DNA of 64,000 nucleotides, taken from Caldimonas caldifontis. GTDB lineage: Bacteria; Pseudomonadota; Gammaproteobacteria; Burkholderiales; Burkholderiaceae_C. Each line of letters starts with the position of its first letter. Position 1 is the first letter of the stretch. A program made the translations under genes and the position numbers. Positions 28,938-38,042 of this stretch are shown here, piece by piece. The stretch is from NCBI RefSeq assembly GCF_002930615.1, contig NZ_PSNX01000015.1, positions 62,001-126,000 on the forward strand, read 5' to 3'. Below the pieces are notes generated by a model. That model did not search any database. It saw nothing but the letters and a program-made list of their open reading frames with translations, and was not told the origin of the DNA.

Positions 28938-30286
28938 ACACCACCACCCTCTCCCTCAACGCCCCGGGCTACTTCGCCCGGCGCACCTGGTTCGACTGGC
29001 TGTTTGCCGCGCTGCTGGCCGCCGGCGGTGCCTACGCCTTCCAGCGCTACAACGCCTCGATGGACGGCTATGAGAAGGCCATTCTCGTGGGTGCCGTGCC
29101 CACCGCGATCTGGCTGGGCTGGTTCTGGCGGCCGCTGCGCGTGCTGGCCCTGGTGGTGGGGGCCGCCTCGCTGCTGGCCATCTCGCTGTATGCGCGGGTG
29201 CAGGACGGCTTCGGGGCCGATCTCTCGCAGGCCGACAACGTCTTCCTGCTGAAGTACTTCCTCTCCAGCCAGAGCGCCATCCTGTGGATGAGCCTGCTGT
29301 TCTTCATGAGCACGGTCTTCTACTGGATCGGCTTCTTCGCCAGGACCGACACCGCCACGGCCGAGCGGCTGGGCTCGCGGCTGGCCTGGGCGGCCATCGC
29401 AATGGGCCTGATCGGCTCGATGGTGCGCTGGTTCGAAAGCCACCAGATCGGCCCGGACATCGGCCACATCCCGGTGAGCAACCTCTACGAGGTCTTCGTG
29501 CTGTTCTGCTGGCTCACGGCGCTGTACTGGCTCTATTACGAGGACCAGTACAAGCACCGCGAGCACGTGCGCAGCCTGGGGGCCTTCACGATGCTCATCG
29601 TCAGCGCCGCCGTCGGTTTCCTGCTGTGGTACACGGTCGAGCGTGGCGCGCACGAGATCCAGCCCCTGGTGCCGGCCCTGCAAAGCTGGTGGATGAAGGT
29701 GCATGTGCCGGCCAACTTCATCGGCTACGGCACCTTTGCCATCGCGGCCATGGTGGCCTTCGCCTACCTCATCAAGCAGCAGGCCAGCGAGACGCGCTGG
29801 TACAAGCTCGCCCCGCTGTGGCTGCTGGGCGTGGTGCTGTGCTTCGAGCCGCTGGTGTTCCGCCAGACGTCCGACGGTGGCCTGAGCAGCTACTGGGCGG
29901 TGTACTTCGGCGTCTCGGCGCTCATCGTGGGCGGCATCCTGGCGCTGCGCCGCCGCATCGCGGCAAAGCTGCCCAGCTACGAGGTGCTCGACGACGTGAT
30001 GTACAAGTCCATCGCGGTGGGCTTCGCCTTCTTCACCATCGCCACCATCCTGGGCGCGCTGTGGGCGGCCGAGGCCTGGGGCGGCTACTGGAGCTGGGAC
30101 CCGAAGGAGACCTGGGCCCTGATCGTGTGGCTGAACTACGCGGCCTGGCTGCACATGCGCCTGATGAAAGGCCTGCGCGGCACGGTGTCGGCCTGGTGGG
30201 CGCTGGTGGGCCTGGCCATCACGACCTTCGCCTTCCTGGGCGTGAACATGTTCCTCTCGGGCCTGCACTCCTACGGCGAACTCTGA
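28934..30286 (+). CDS. ccsA: Cytochrome c biogenesis protein CcsA/ResC
   Basis: Heme-handling protein of System II, 450 aa, polytopic with about eight TM helices. The tryptophan-rich heme-binding WWD segment reads GGYWSWDPKETWALIVWLNY near residues 383-402, and the flanking histidines in external loops (e.g. AAWLHMRL) are expected heme ligands. The ATG at 28934 overlaps the ResB stop by four bases. The pair makes the cytochrome c4 encoded just upstream and other periplasmic cytochromes. Confidence 0.95.
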   Translation: MNTTTLSLNAPGYFARRTWFDWLFAALLAAGGAYAFQRYNASMDGYEKAILVGAVPTAIWLGWFWRPLRVLALVVGAASLLAISLYARVQDGFGADLSQADNVFLLKYFLSSQSAILWMSLLFFMSTVFYWIGFFARTDTATAERLGSRLAWAAIAMGLIGSMVRWFESHQIGPDIGHIPVSNLYEVFVLFCWLTALYWLYYEDQYKHREHVRSLGAFTMLIVSAAVGFLLWYTVERGAHEIQPLVPALQSWWMKVHVPANFIGYGTFAIAAMVAFAYLIKQQASETRWYKLAPLWLLGVVLCFEPLVFRQTSDGGLSSYWAVYFGVSALIVGGILALRRRIAAKLPSYEVLDDVMYKSIAVGFAFFTIATILGALWAAEAWGGYWSWDPKETWALIVWLNYAAWLHMRLMKGLRGTVSAWWALVGLAITTFAFLGVNMFLSGLHSYGEL

Positions 30287-30346
30287 CCCCGGGAGAGCAC
30301 CGCCAGCGTATAGTCGGCAGCCTGTCCACCCTGGCGGCTGCCGACC

Positions 30347-30781
30347 ATGCCTTTTGTCGCTCGCAATGTTCATGGTGTGGTCGTGAGCCTGCACCGCGAA
30401 CCCACACCCGACACCCAGGAATTCCTGCCCGATGACCACGACGAGGTCCGCAGTTTCCTGGGCCAGCCGGCCAGCGCCGCCCCTGCGCGTCAGGAGGCCT
30501 TCCAGGCGCTGGATGCAGACTTCGTGCGGGTGCTGGAAGACGTGATCGACCTGCTGATCGCCAACAACGTCATCCGCATCACCGACCTGCCGGCCGAGGC
30601 CCAGCGCAAGCTGTTTTCGCGCAAGCGCTTTCGCGACAGCCAGGCCCGCAACGCCCTCACCCTCTTCGACCCGGCCGCCCTGGAAGTGGTCACGCACCAC
30701 GACCCCCTGCAGGCCGACAACCCGACCACCGCCGGGCTGGACGTCATCGACACCGGCTACCACGACGACCTGGGCCGCTGA
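30347..30781 (+). CDS. Conserved hypothetical protein
   Basis: 144 aa, soluble, acidic, no signal peptide. A conserved small protein of Burkholderiales sometimes given the uninformative name tryptophan synthase beta-like. The middle (about 50-100) is helical: [31 protein letters not shown], then KRFRD; the C-terminus is rich in D/H. No catalytic motif is visible and no function is assigned. It stands alone between ccsA (60 bases) and msrP (76 bases). Confidence 0.8.
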   Translation: MPFVARNVHGVVVSLHREPTPDTQEFLPDDHDEVRSFLGQPASAAPARQEAFQALDADFVRVLEDVIDLLIANNVIRITDLPAEAQRKLFSRKRFRDSQARNALTLFDPAALEVVTHHDPLQADNPTTAGLDVIDTGYHDDLGR

Positions 30782-30802
30782 GCACAAGCCCCCACGCCGG
30801 CA

Positions 30803-30833
30803 GGGAACCCGGCTTGGTGTCACCCTTTCCAAC
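30803..30833 (+). promoter_or_regulatory. Candidate ECF-sigma promoter for msrPQ
   Basis: GGGAACC (30803-30809) is followed by TCCAAC (30828-30833), a possible -35/-10. The 12-base block GCAGGGAACCCG (30800-30811) is identical to one before the second PQQ dehydrogenase. msrPQ-type operons are known targets of envelope-stress ECF sigma factors in other betaproteobacteria, which makes this reading reasonable; the -10 is uncertain. Confidence 0.42.
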
Positions 30834-30857
30834 GGTGAACCACCTGGAAGGCCCATC

Positions 30858-31853
<996 letters not shown>

Positions 31854-31869
31854 ACGCCGGGGGAACGGC

Positions 31870-32496
31870 GTGAACGCCCAGCGCGCCCTGCTGCACCCGG
31901 CGGCCAAGCCGCTGCTGTTCGTGCTGTGCCTGCTGCCCTTCGCCCAATTGCTGGGGGGCGCGGTGGCCGGCACCCTGGGCGCCAACCCGGCCGAGGCCCT
32001 GATCCGCAGCACCGGCGACTGGACGCTGCGCCTGCTGTGCCTCACGCTGGCCGTCACGCCGGTGCGCCATGCCACCGGCTGGCACGGCCTGGCGCGCTTT
32101 CGGCGCCTGCTGGGCCTCTTCACCTTCTTCTACGGCGTGCTGCACCTGCTGTGCTACGCCTGGTTCGACATGGGCTTCTACCTGGACGACATCGCACGCG
32201 ACATCGCCAAGCGGCCCTTCATCCTGGTGGGCTTCGCGGCGCTGGTGCTGATGCTCCCGCTGGCGGCCACCTCCTTCAACCGGGCCATCAAGGCTTTGGG
32301 CGCTGCGCGCTGGCAGGCCCTGCACCGCGCCGTGTACGCGGTGGCCGGCCTGGCCTTGCTGCACTTCTTCTGGATGCGCTCGGGCAAGAACGACTACGCC
32401 GAAGTGGCCGTGTATGCACTGATCGTCGGCATGCTGCTGGGTGCCCGCGCGTGGCGCGCCTGGCGCCGCCGGACCGCGGCCGCGCAGCCGGCTTGA
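31870..32496 (+). CDS. msrQ: Heme-binding membrane subunit MsrQ
   Basis: Inner-membrane b-type cytochrome (formerly YedZ), 208 aa, passing electrons from the quinone pool to MsrP. About six TM helices; histidines for heme ligation are visible in VLHLLCYAW and LHRAVYAVAGLALLHFFW. GTG start at 31870 follows msrP by 16 bases; no ATG is in a suitable position. The ferric-reductase-like domain and operon position make the call firm. Confidence 0.95.
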   Translation: MNAQRALLHPAAKPLLFVLCLLPFAQLLGGAVAGTLGANPAEALIRSTGDWTLRLLCLTLAVTPVRHATGWHGLARFRRLLGLFTFFYGVLHLLCYAWFDMGFYLDDIARDIAKRPFILVGFAALVLMLPLAATSFNRAIKALGAARWQALHRAVYAVAGLALLHFFWMRSGKNDYAEVAVYALIVGMLLGARAWRAWRRRTAAAQPA

Positions 32497-32562
32497 TCCA
32501 GCGCCAAGAGGTGGGCCCCCGCCTTGCCTACACTGTCGCCTTTGCCTGCCGCAGAGGCCCGC

Positions 32563-33174
32563 GTGTCCGCCCCCGACCCCATCGAACGCCATTCCTTCTT
32601 TGATGATGCCCAGGCCCTGGTGACGGGCACGCTCTTCATCTCGCTGGGGGTGGTGATGTTCAACCACACGGGCCTGCTCACCGGCGGCACGGCCGGACTG
32701 GCTTTCCTGCTGCACTACGCCAGCGGCATCAGCTTCGGCAAGATCTTCTTCCTCATCAACCTGCCCTTCTACTGGATCGCGCTGCGCAAGCTGGGCCGCG
32801 CCTTCACGCTCAAGACCTTCATCGCGGTGGCCCTGCTGTCACTCTTCGCCGAATTCCACCCGCTGGTGCTGGGCTTCACCGGCCTGCACCCGGCCTATGC
32901 CGCCGTGATGGGCGGGCTGCTGATGGGCGCGGGCTTCCTGATGCTCTTTCGCCACCGCGCCAGCCTGGGCGGGGTGGGCATCCTCGCGCTGTACCTGCAG
33001 GAATCGCGCGGCTGGCGCGCCGGCAAGGTGCAGATGGCCATCGACTGCTGCATCGTGGCCGTGGCCTTCCTCACCGTGGAGCCGATGCGGGTGGTCTGGT
33101 CGCTGCTGGGCGCCGTGGCGCTCAACCTCATCCTGGCCGTGAACCACAAGCCGGGGCGCTACGTGGCGCAGTGA
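32563..33174 (+). CDS. YitT family membrane protein
   Basis: 203 aa integral membrane protein of the YitT/DUF161 family, five or six TM helices (GTLFISLGVVMF; TGGTAGLAFLLHY; FFLINLPFYWIAL and so on). The glycine-rich LLTGGTAGLAFLLHY stretch is typical. Function unknown. GTG at 32563 is preferred because GAGG lies 5 bases upstream; a TTG at 32524 would add 13 residues. It follows msrQ by 66 bases and may be in the same transcript. It ends 3 bases from the convergent YaeQ gene. Confidence 0.82.
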   Translation: MSAPDPIERHSFFDDAQALVTGTLFISLGVVMFNHTGLLTGGTAGLAFLLHYASGISFGKIFFLINLPFYWIALRKLGRAFTLKTFIAVALLSLFAEFHPLVLGFTGLHPAYAAVMGGLLMGAGFLMLFRHRASLGGVGILALYLQESRGWRAGKVQMAIDCCIVAVAFLTVEPMRVVWSLLGAVALNLILAVNHKPGRYVAQ

Positions 33175-33177
33175 GGC

Positions 33178-33720
33178 TCAGGCCCAGGCCTTCCATTCCT
33201 GGACGGCGAGTTCCACCGTCTCCTGCGCATGCCCCAGCCAGATGTGCCCGTCCTGGACGGTGCATTGCAGGCGCAGGGTGCGCTCCACCAGGGCGGCCAG
33301 GGCCTCGACGTGTTCGGCTTCGAGGTGCAGCACGCGCAGCTTGGGCAGGCGCTCGAGCGCGTTGCGGTTCTGGGCCCACCACACATTCGCCACGCGACCG
33401 AAGGTGAGCACCACCACCTGCTGGGCGCGGTGACAGGCCTTGCGGATGAGCTTCTCGTCGGGTTGGCCCACGTCCACCCACAGCAGCACCTCGCCGGTGA
33501 GGTCGCGCCGCCACAGGTCGGGCTCGTCGTTGGTGCTCAGGCCGTTGCCGAAGCTCAGGTCGTCGGCGGCGAACAGCGCGAAGGCCAGCACGCGGGCCAT
33601 CATGCGTTCGTCGGTTTCCGAGGGGTGGCGGGCGATCGTCAGCGCATGGTCGGCGTAGTAACCGCGGTCCATGTCGGCGATCTGCAGGTCGATCTTGAAG
33701 ATGGTGGATTTGAGAGCCAT
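33178..33720 (-). CDS. YaeQ family protein
   Basis: 180 aa, the same length as E. coli YaeQ, a PD-(D/E)XK nuclease-fold protein of unclear role. Starts MALKSTIFKIDLQIADMDRGYY, the conserved family N-terminus; later conserved blocks are HPSETDERMMARVLAFALFA, EPDLWRRDLTGEVLLWVDVG and PDEKLIRKAC. The longer reading from 33822 is upstream noise. Overexpressed homologues suppress loss of RfaH, but a direct function is not established. Confidence 0.9.
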   Translation of the reverse strand: MALKSTIFKIDLQIADMDRGYYADHALTIARHPSETDERMMARVLAFALFAADDLSFGNGLSTNDEPDLWRRDLTGEVLLWVDVGQPDEKLIRKACHRAQQVVVLTFGRVANVWWAQNRNALERLPKLRVLHLEAEHVEALAALVERTLRLQCTVQDGHIWLGHAQETVELAVQEWKAWA

Positions 33721-33814
33721 GGTCGCAAGTCTGGCATATCGCCGCATGGGCTCGCCCTGGCGCCCAAGCCGCGTTAGGATGGGAGCGACCCTCCCTGCTG
33801 ACGAAAGGATCTCC

Positions 33815-33988
33815 TTGCCCACCCCGAACTACGCCTACGAAAAGCGCCAGCGCGAGCTGGCCAAGAAGCGCAAGAAGGAAGAGAAGCTCAAGCGCAAGAC
33901 CGAGCAGCGGCCTGAAAGCAGCCCCACCCCGGACACCGACGCTTCCCAGCCACCGCAGGGTGAGGCCCCTGCACCGGCTCAGGACTGA
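33815..33988 (+). CDS. Small lysine-rich conserved protein
   Basis: 57 aa, beginning (L/M)PTPNYAYEKRQRELAKKRKK from a TTG with AAGGAT 6 bases upstream; a second possible start is the ATG at 33779. The N-terminal half is a strongly basic helix rich in K/R/E, and the C-terminal half is a disordered P/E/D/A tail. Similar NYAYEKRQRE-type small proteins are widespread in Burkholderiales but uncharacterised; nucleic-acid binding is a guess from charge only. Divergent from yaeQ and convergent with the ABC exporter. Confidence 0.65.
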   Translation: MPTPNYAYEKRQRELAKKRKKEEKLKRKTEQRPESSPTPDTDASQPPQGEAPAPAQD

Positions 33989-33995
33989 GCCGCCT

Positions 33996-35810
33996 CTATT
34001 CCTGGCCGCTTTGCTGCAGGGCCCACATGCGGGCATAGGCCCCGCCCTGGGCCAGCAATTGCGCGTGCGTGCCGCGCTCGACGATGCGCCCGGCCTCCAT
34101 CACGAGGATCTCGTGGGCGTCGACCACCGTGGACAGCCGGTGCGCGATCACCAGGGCCGTCTTGTTGCGTGCGGCCGATTGCAGTTCGGCCTGGATGGCA
34201 CGCTCGTTGGCCGAATCCAGCGCCGAGGTGGCTTCGTCGAAGATCAGGATGGGCGGGTTCTTCAGCAGGGTGCGCGCGATCGCCACACGCTGCTTTTCAC
34301 CGCCCGAAAGTTTCAGACCGCGCTCGCCCACCATGGTGTCATAGCCCTTGGGGGTGGCGCTGATGAAATCGTGAATGTGCGCCGCCTGGGCGGCCGCCAC
34401 CACTTCCTCGCGCGAGGCGCCGGGGCGGCCGTAGGCGATGTTGTACTCGATGGTGTCGTTGAACAGCACCGTGTCCTGCGGCACGATGCCGATGGCGCGG
34501 CGCAGGCTGGCCTGGCTCACCTGCCGGATGTCCTGGCCGTCGATGGTGATGCGCCCGGCGTCCACGTCGTAGAAGCGGAACAGCAGCCGCGCAAGCGTGG
34601 ATTTGCCCGCCCCCGAGGGCCCCACCACCGCCACCTTCCTGCCGGCCGGAATCTCGAAGCTCAGACCACGCAGGATGGGCCGGGCAGCTTCATAGCCGAA
34701 GTCCACTGATTCGAAGCGCACCACCCCTTCGCGCACCTGCAGATCGGGCGCGCCGGGCACATCGTCCACTTCGCGCTCGCGGTCCATCAGCCGGAACATC
34801 TTGTCCAGGTCGGTGAGCGACTGCTTGATCTCCCGGTAGAGCACGCCCAGGAAGCCCAGCGGAATGTAGAGCTGGATCATGAAGGCATTGACCATGACCA
34901 GGTCCCCCAGCGTCATGGTGCCGGCCACCACGCCCTCGGTGGCCCGCCACAGCATGGCGATGAGGGCCACCGAGATCACGAGCTGCTGGCCGGTGTTGAG
35001 CAGCGACAGCGTGGACTGCGACTTCAGCGCGGCCCGGCGCAGCCGTTCCAGGCTTTCGTCGTAGCGCCGGGCTTCGTAGTCTTCATTGCTGAAGTACTTG
35101 ACCGTCTCGTAGTTCAGCAGCGAGTCGATGGCCCGGGTGTGGGCCTTGGAGTCCATCTCGTTCATGATGCGGCGGAACTTGGTGCGCCACTCCGTCACCA
35201 GCACCGTGAAGGCCACGTAGACCACCAGCGCGCCGAGCGTGATCCAGGCGAAGGCGGCATCGAACTTCACGCCCAGCAGCGTGAGCACCATGGCCACTTC
35301 GATGATCGTGGGGAAGATGCTGTAGAGCGAATAGGAGATGAGCGAATGCACGCCGCGCGTGCCGCGCTCGATGTCGCGCGTCATGCCGCCGGTCTGGCGT
35401 TCCAGGTGGAAGCGCAGGCTCAGCGCATGCAGATGGCGAAAGACCTGCAGCGAGATGCTGCGCGCCGCTCCTTCCGTGGCCTTGGCGAAGATCAGCTCGC
35501 GCAGCTCGGTGAACAGCGAGGTGCACAGCCGCAGGCCCCCATAGGCCAGCAGCAGGCCCACCGGCACCACCAGCACGGCACGTGGGTCGGTGGGCGAGAT
35601 CGACAGGCTGTCCACCAGCTCCTTGAGCAGCAGGGGCACGCCCACGTTGGCCACCTTGGCGCCCACCAGGAAGGCCAGCGCAAAGATCACGCGCCAGCGG
35701 TAGCGCCACAGATAGGGCAGCAAACGCCCCAGCGTGGCCCAGTCGGACCGCGGCTGGCCGGCGGTGTCGGGGGTGCCCTCCTCGGGCAGGCTCATCGCAG
35801 CGCGGCGCAT
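33996..35810 (-). CDS. Atm1/ABCB7-like ABC exporter (permease-ATPase fusion)
   Basis: 604 aa half-transporter: N-terminal six-helix ABC membrane domain (about 30-320) and C-terminal nucleotide-binding domain with GPSGAGKST, signature LSGGEKQRVAIA, Walker B ILIFDEATSALD. The intracellular segment IDSLLNYETVKYFSNEDYEARRYD is characteristic of the Atm1/HMT1 subfamily, which exports glutathione-linked metals or Fe-S precursors. Start at 35810 with an AGGA site about 11 bases upstream; 35795 (MSLPEEG) is an alternative. Divergent from the thioesterase gene. Confidence 0.9.
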   Translation of the reverse strand: MRRAAMSLPEEGTPDTAGQPRSDWATLGRLLPYLWRYRWRVIFALAFLVGAKVANVGVPLLLKELVDSLSISPTDPRAVLVVPVGLLLAYGGLRLCTSLFTELRELIFAKATEGAARSISLQVFRHLHALSLRFHLERQTGGMTRDIERGTRGVHSLISYSLYSIFPTIIEVAMVLTLLGVKFDAAFAWITLGALVVYVAFTVLVTEWRTKFRRIMNEMDSKAHTRAIDSLLNYETVKYFSNEDYEARRYDESLERLRRAALKSQSTLSLLNTGQQLVISVALIAMLWRATEGVVAGTMTLGDLVMVNAFMIQLYIPLGFLGVLYREIKQSLTDLDKMFRLMDREREVDDVPGAPDLQVREGVVRFESVDFGYEAARPILRGLSFEIPAGRKVAVVGPSGAGKSTLARLLFRFYDVDAGRITIDGQDIRQVSQASLRRAIGIVPQDTVLFNDTIEYNIAYGRPGASREEVVAAAQAAHIHDFISATPKGYDTMVGERGLKLSGGEKQRVAIARTLLKNPPILIFDEATSALDSANERAIQAELQSAARNKTALVIAHRLSTVVDAHEILVMEAGRIVERGTHAQLLAQGGAYARMWALQQSGQE

Positions 35811-35813
35811 CGT

Positions 35814-35840
35814 GGAACAATCCTGTGTTGTTGATTCTGA
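35814..35840 (+). promoter_or_regulatory. Candidate sigmaE-like promoter for the thioesterase gene
   Basis: GGAAC (35814-35818) and TCTGA (35836-35840) with a 17-base spacer match the E. coli sigmaE consensus (GGAACTT, 15-16 bases, TCTRA) in element and spacing except for the TT. The start point would fall about 12 bases before the thioesterase ATG. It overlaps the beginning of the divergent Atm1-like gene's leader. Confidence 0.35.
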
Positions 35841-35857
35841 CGAAAGACCCCAGCACC

Positions 35858-36286
35858 ATGACTGCCGACACCCGCCCGCAGGACCTGGCTTCCCCCGCCC
35901 AGACCGTGAGTGTGCCCAAGGATGGGGAACTCGTGCTGCGCGTGATGCCCATGCCCGCCGATGCCAATGGCAATGGCGACATCTTCGGTGGCTGGATCAT
36001 GGCCCAGGTCGACCTGGCGGGCTCGGTGCAGTCGGCGCGCATCGCGCGCGGTCGCATCGCCACCGTGGCGGTGAACCAGTTCATCTTCAAGCAACCGGTG
36101 TCGGTGGGTGACATCCTGTCGTTCTATTCCCGCGTCGAGCGCGTGGGACGCACCTCGGTGACGGTGCACGTGGAGGTGTTCGCCGAGCGCAACCCCGCCA
36201 ACCCCTATGTGGTGAAGGTGACCGAGGCCAACCTCACCTACGTGGCCATCGACGACGAAGGCAAGTCGCGCCAGATCCCCCAGTAA
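35858..36286 (+). CDS. Acyl-CoA thioesterase, YciA-type hotdog fold
   Basis: 142 aa single hotdog-domain protein. The active-site region NGNGDIFGGWIMAQVDLAG (about residues 32-50, with the catalytic Asp in GDIFGG) and the TVAVNQFIFKQPVSVGD strand are typical of YciA-like thioesterases that hydrolyse a wide range of acyl-CoAs. It stands next to, and convergent with, a beta-oxidation operon, consistent with control of the acyl-CoA pool. ATG at 35858 is favoured over 35825, whose extension is unlike the family. Confidence 0.9.
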   Translation: MTADTRPQDLASPAQTVSVPKDGELVLRVMPMPADANGNGDIFGGWIMAQVDLAGSVQSARIARGRIATVAVNQFIFKQPVSVGDILSFYSRVERVGRTSVTVHVEVFAERNPANPYVVKVTEANLTYVAIDDEGKSRQIPQ

Positions 36287-36292
36287 GCACAA

Positions 36293-36311
36293 CGCCCGCA
36301 CGGGGCGGGCG
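36293..36311. terminator. Bidirectional hairpin between thioesterase and beta-oxidation operon
   Basis: CGCCCGC and GCGGGCG arms with a 5-base loop lie between two converging genes. There is no T-run on either side, so it is at best a weak shared 3' end. Confidence 0.35.
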
Positions 36312-36332
36312 CTGCAGTGGGCGGCGACAGGG

Positions 36333-37097
36333 TCAGTCGAACTTCGTGAAGTCGGGCTTGCGCTTCTCGAAGAAAGCCTGGAAGGCCTCGCGGGCCTCGG
36401 GGCTGCGCAGGCGCTGGCCGAAGAGCTCACCTTCCACCGCGATGGTCTCCTGCACCAGCTTGGCATTGGCGCGGCGCAGCAGCTTCTTGCTCTCACGCAC
36501 GGCGGCCGGTGCCAGGTGATTGAATCGCTCGGCAACGCGGCGCGCATGGTTGACCACCTCGCCTGCCGGCAGGATGGCGTTGATGAGGCGCATGTCCTGG
36601 GCTTCCTCGGCGCCGAAGGGGTCGCCCAGCAGCAGCTTCTCAGCCGCCTTCACATGGCCGGCGTACAGCGGCACCAGCAGGCTGGAGGCGAACTCCGGCA
36701 CGAGGCCCAGGCTGGCGAAGGGCATGGCGAAGCGGGCATCGTCTGCGGCGTAGACGAGATCACAGTGCAGCAGCATCGTGGTGCCGATGCCGATGGCCGC
36801 CCCCGTCACGGCCACCACCACCGGCTTGTCGCAGGCCAGCAGCTTCTGCATGAACTGGAACACCGGCGAGTCCAGCCCCTGGGGGGGGCGCTGCATGAAG
36901 TCCTCCAGGTCGTTGCCCGAGGTGAAGATACCCGGCTGGCCTTGGATCAGCACGGCGCGCACGCTCTTGTCGTCCTGCGCCGCAGCCAGGGCATCGGCCA
37001 TGGCCTGGTACATCGCGGTCGTCAGCGCGTTCTTCTTATCGGGCCGGGCGATCTCGATGCTGGCCACGCCGTTGAGGACGGCGGTCTTGATGGTCAT
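36333..37097 (-). CDS. Enoyl-CoA hydratase/isomerase family protein
   Basis: Crotonase-fold enzyme, 254 aa, acting on enoyl-CoA in beta-oxidation. Oxyanion-hole motifs are present: FTSGNDLEDF near residue 65 and GAAIGIGTTML near 107, with FASLGLVPEFASSLLVP carrying the region of the second catalytic acid (E in PEF). ATG at 37097 with a perfect AAGGAG site overlaps the hydrolase stop by four bases; the long N-terminal reading is spurious. Last gene of the operon. A G8 run on the plus strand (36891-36898) lies in its coding sequence. Confidence 0.92.
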   Translation of the reverse strand: MTIKTAVLNGVASIEIARPDKKNALTTAMYQAMADALAAAQDDKSVRAVLIQGQPGIFTSGNDLEDFMQRPPQGLDSPVFQFMQKLLACDKPVVVAVTGAAIGIGTTMLLHCDLVYAADDARFAMPFASLGLVPEFASSLLVPLYAGHVKAAEKLLLGDPFGAEEAQDMRLINAILPAGEVVNHARRVAERFNHLAPAAVRESKKLLRRANAKLVQETIAVEGELFGQRLRSPEAREAFQAFFEKRKPDFTKFD

Positions 37098-37981
37098 GCG
37101 GTCTCCTTGGTGTAGGGGGTGAAGCTCTCGACGAGGTGTTTGACGCGACGCCACAGCGTGGGCTCGAACTGGTCGCGGAAGAAACCGAAATGCCCGATGC
37201 GCCGCGCCTGCACGTCCTGCGGGGCGATGCGCTCGATGCGCCGCGGTGCGTTGGCATAGCAGTCGATCAGCACGCGCGTGCCACGTTCGGTCATCAGCTC
37301 GTCGTCGGTGATGGACAGGGCCACCACTGGAAAACGTGCCTGCTCGAAGGCCTCGCGCACCGGGGTGCCTTCGGCGCCCACATGGTAACGCGGGTGCAGG
37401 CACCAGCGCCGCCACTGAAGCATCACGCCGCGCGGCAGGTCGCCCACCTTGCGCAGGCGCTTGCCGGGGAAGTAGCCAAAGAGACGTGTGGCCACGGGCA
37501 CCAGCACGTACCAGAAGTAGAGGATCATGCGACGCAGCGGCGGTGCATTGTCGCGCCAGTAGCCGCTGCCGGCCGCCACCGACACGAGGCCGGCGATGCG
37601 GTCGCGGTTGCGCAGCAGGCCGGGCAGCTGCGCCCCGAGGCTGTGACCCACCACGTAAAGCGGCAGGTCGGGTGTCGCCTCGACGATGGCGTCGATCACC
37701 GCGTCGAAGTCACGGGCCCAGTCGAAGAGATCGGCCTCAAACCCTCGCAGCGAGCGCAGGCCCGGCGGGCGGGATTCGCCCATGCCGCGGTAGTCGAAGC
37801 TGACGGCGAGAAAGCCCTGCTCGGCCAGCCAGCGCGCGAAGGCTTCGTAGTAGCCCTGTTGCACGCCCATGGCTGGCGCAATCAGCACGACGGCTTGCGG
37901 GCTGCAGACCTGGGCATCGGGCCGGTAGTAGCGCACGCCCAGGCTCACGCCTTCGGGGGTGGTGTGGGTTTGCCGCTCCAT
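37094..37981 (-). CDS. Alpha/beta hydrolase (serine type) in beta-oxidation operon
   Basis: 295 aa serine hydrolase with nucleophile elbow GHSLGA (Ser near residue 120), an oxyanion region VVLIAPAMGVQQGYYEAFARWLA and a likely catalytic His in GHFGFFRD near the C-terminus. Starts with a strong AAGGAG site. The APAMGV..YY pattern is typical of a Burkholderiales group of unknown substrate; in this operon a lipid ester or thioester hydrolase would make sense but is inference. Lies 61 bases after the thiolase and overlaps the hydratase start (ATGA). Confidence 0.88.
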   Translation of the reverse strand: MERQTHTTPEGVSLGVRYYRPDAQVCSPQAVVLIAPAMGVQQGYYEAFARWLAEQGFLAVSFDYRGMGESRPPGLRSLRGFEADLFDWARDFDAVIDAIVEATPDLPLYVVGHSLGAQLPGLLRNRDRIAGLVSVAAGSGYWRDNAPPLRRMILYFWYVLVPVATRLFGYFPGKRLRKVGDLPRGVMLQWRRWCLHPRYHVGAEGTPVREAFEQARFPVVALSITDDELMTERGTRVLIDCYANAPRRIERIAPQDVQARRIGHFGFFRDQFEPTLWRRVKHLVESFTPYTKETA

Positions 37982-38042
37982 GCCGGTCTCCTTGTCGACG
38001 ATGGAAGGGAAGCAGGCCGCATGCAGCGGCCTGCGGTCGCGT

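Noticed and set aside
30782-30811. GCCGG/CCGGC repeat after the small conserved gene, as a terminator
   Set aside because: No T-run follows, and the repeat coincides with the GGGAACC block, which is better read as part of the msrP promoter.
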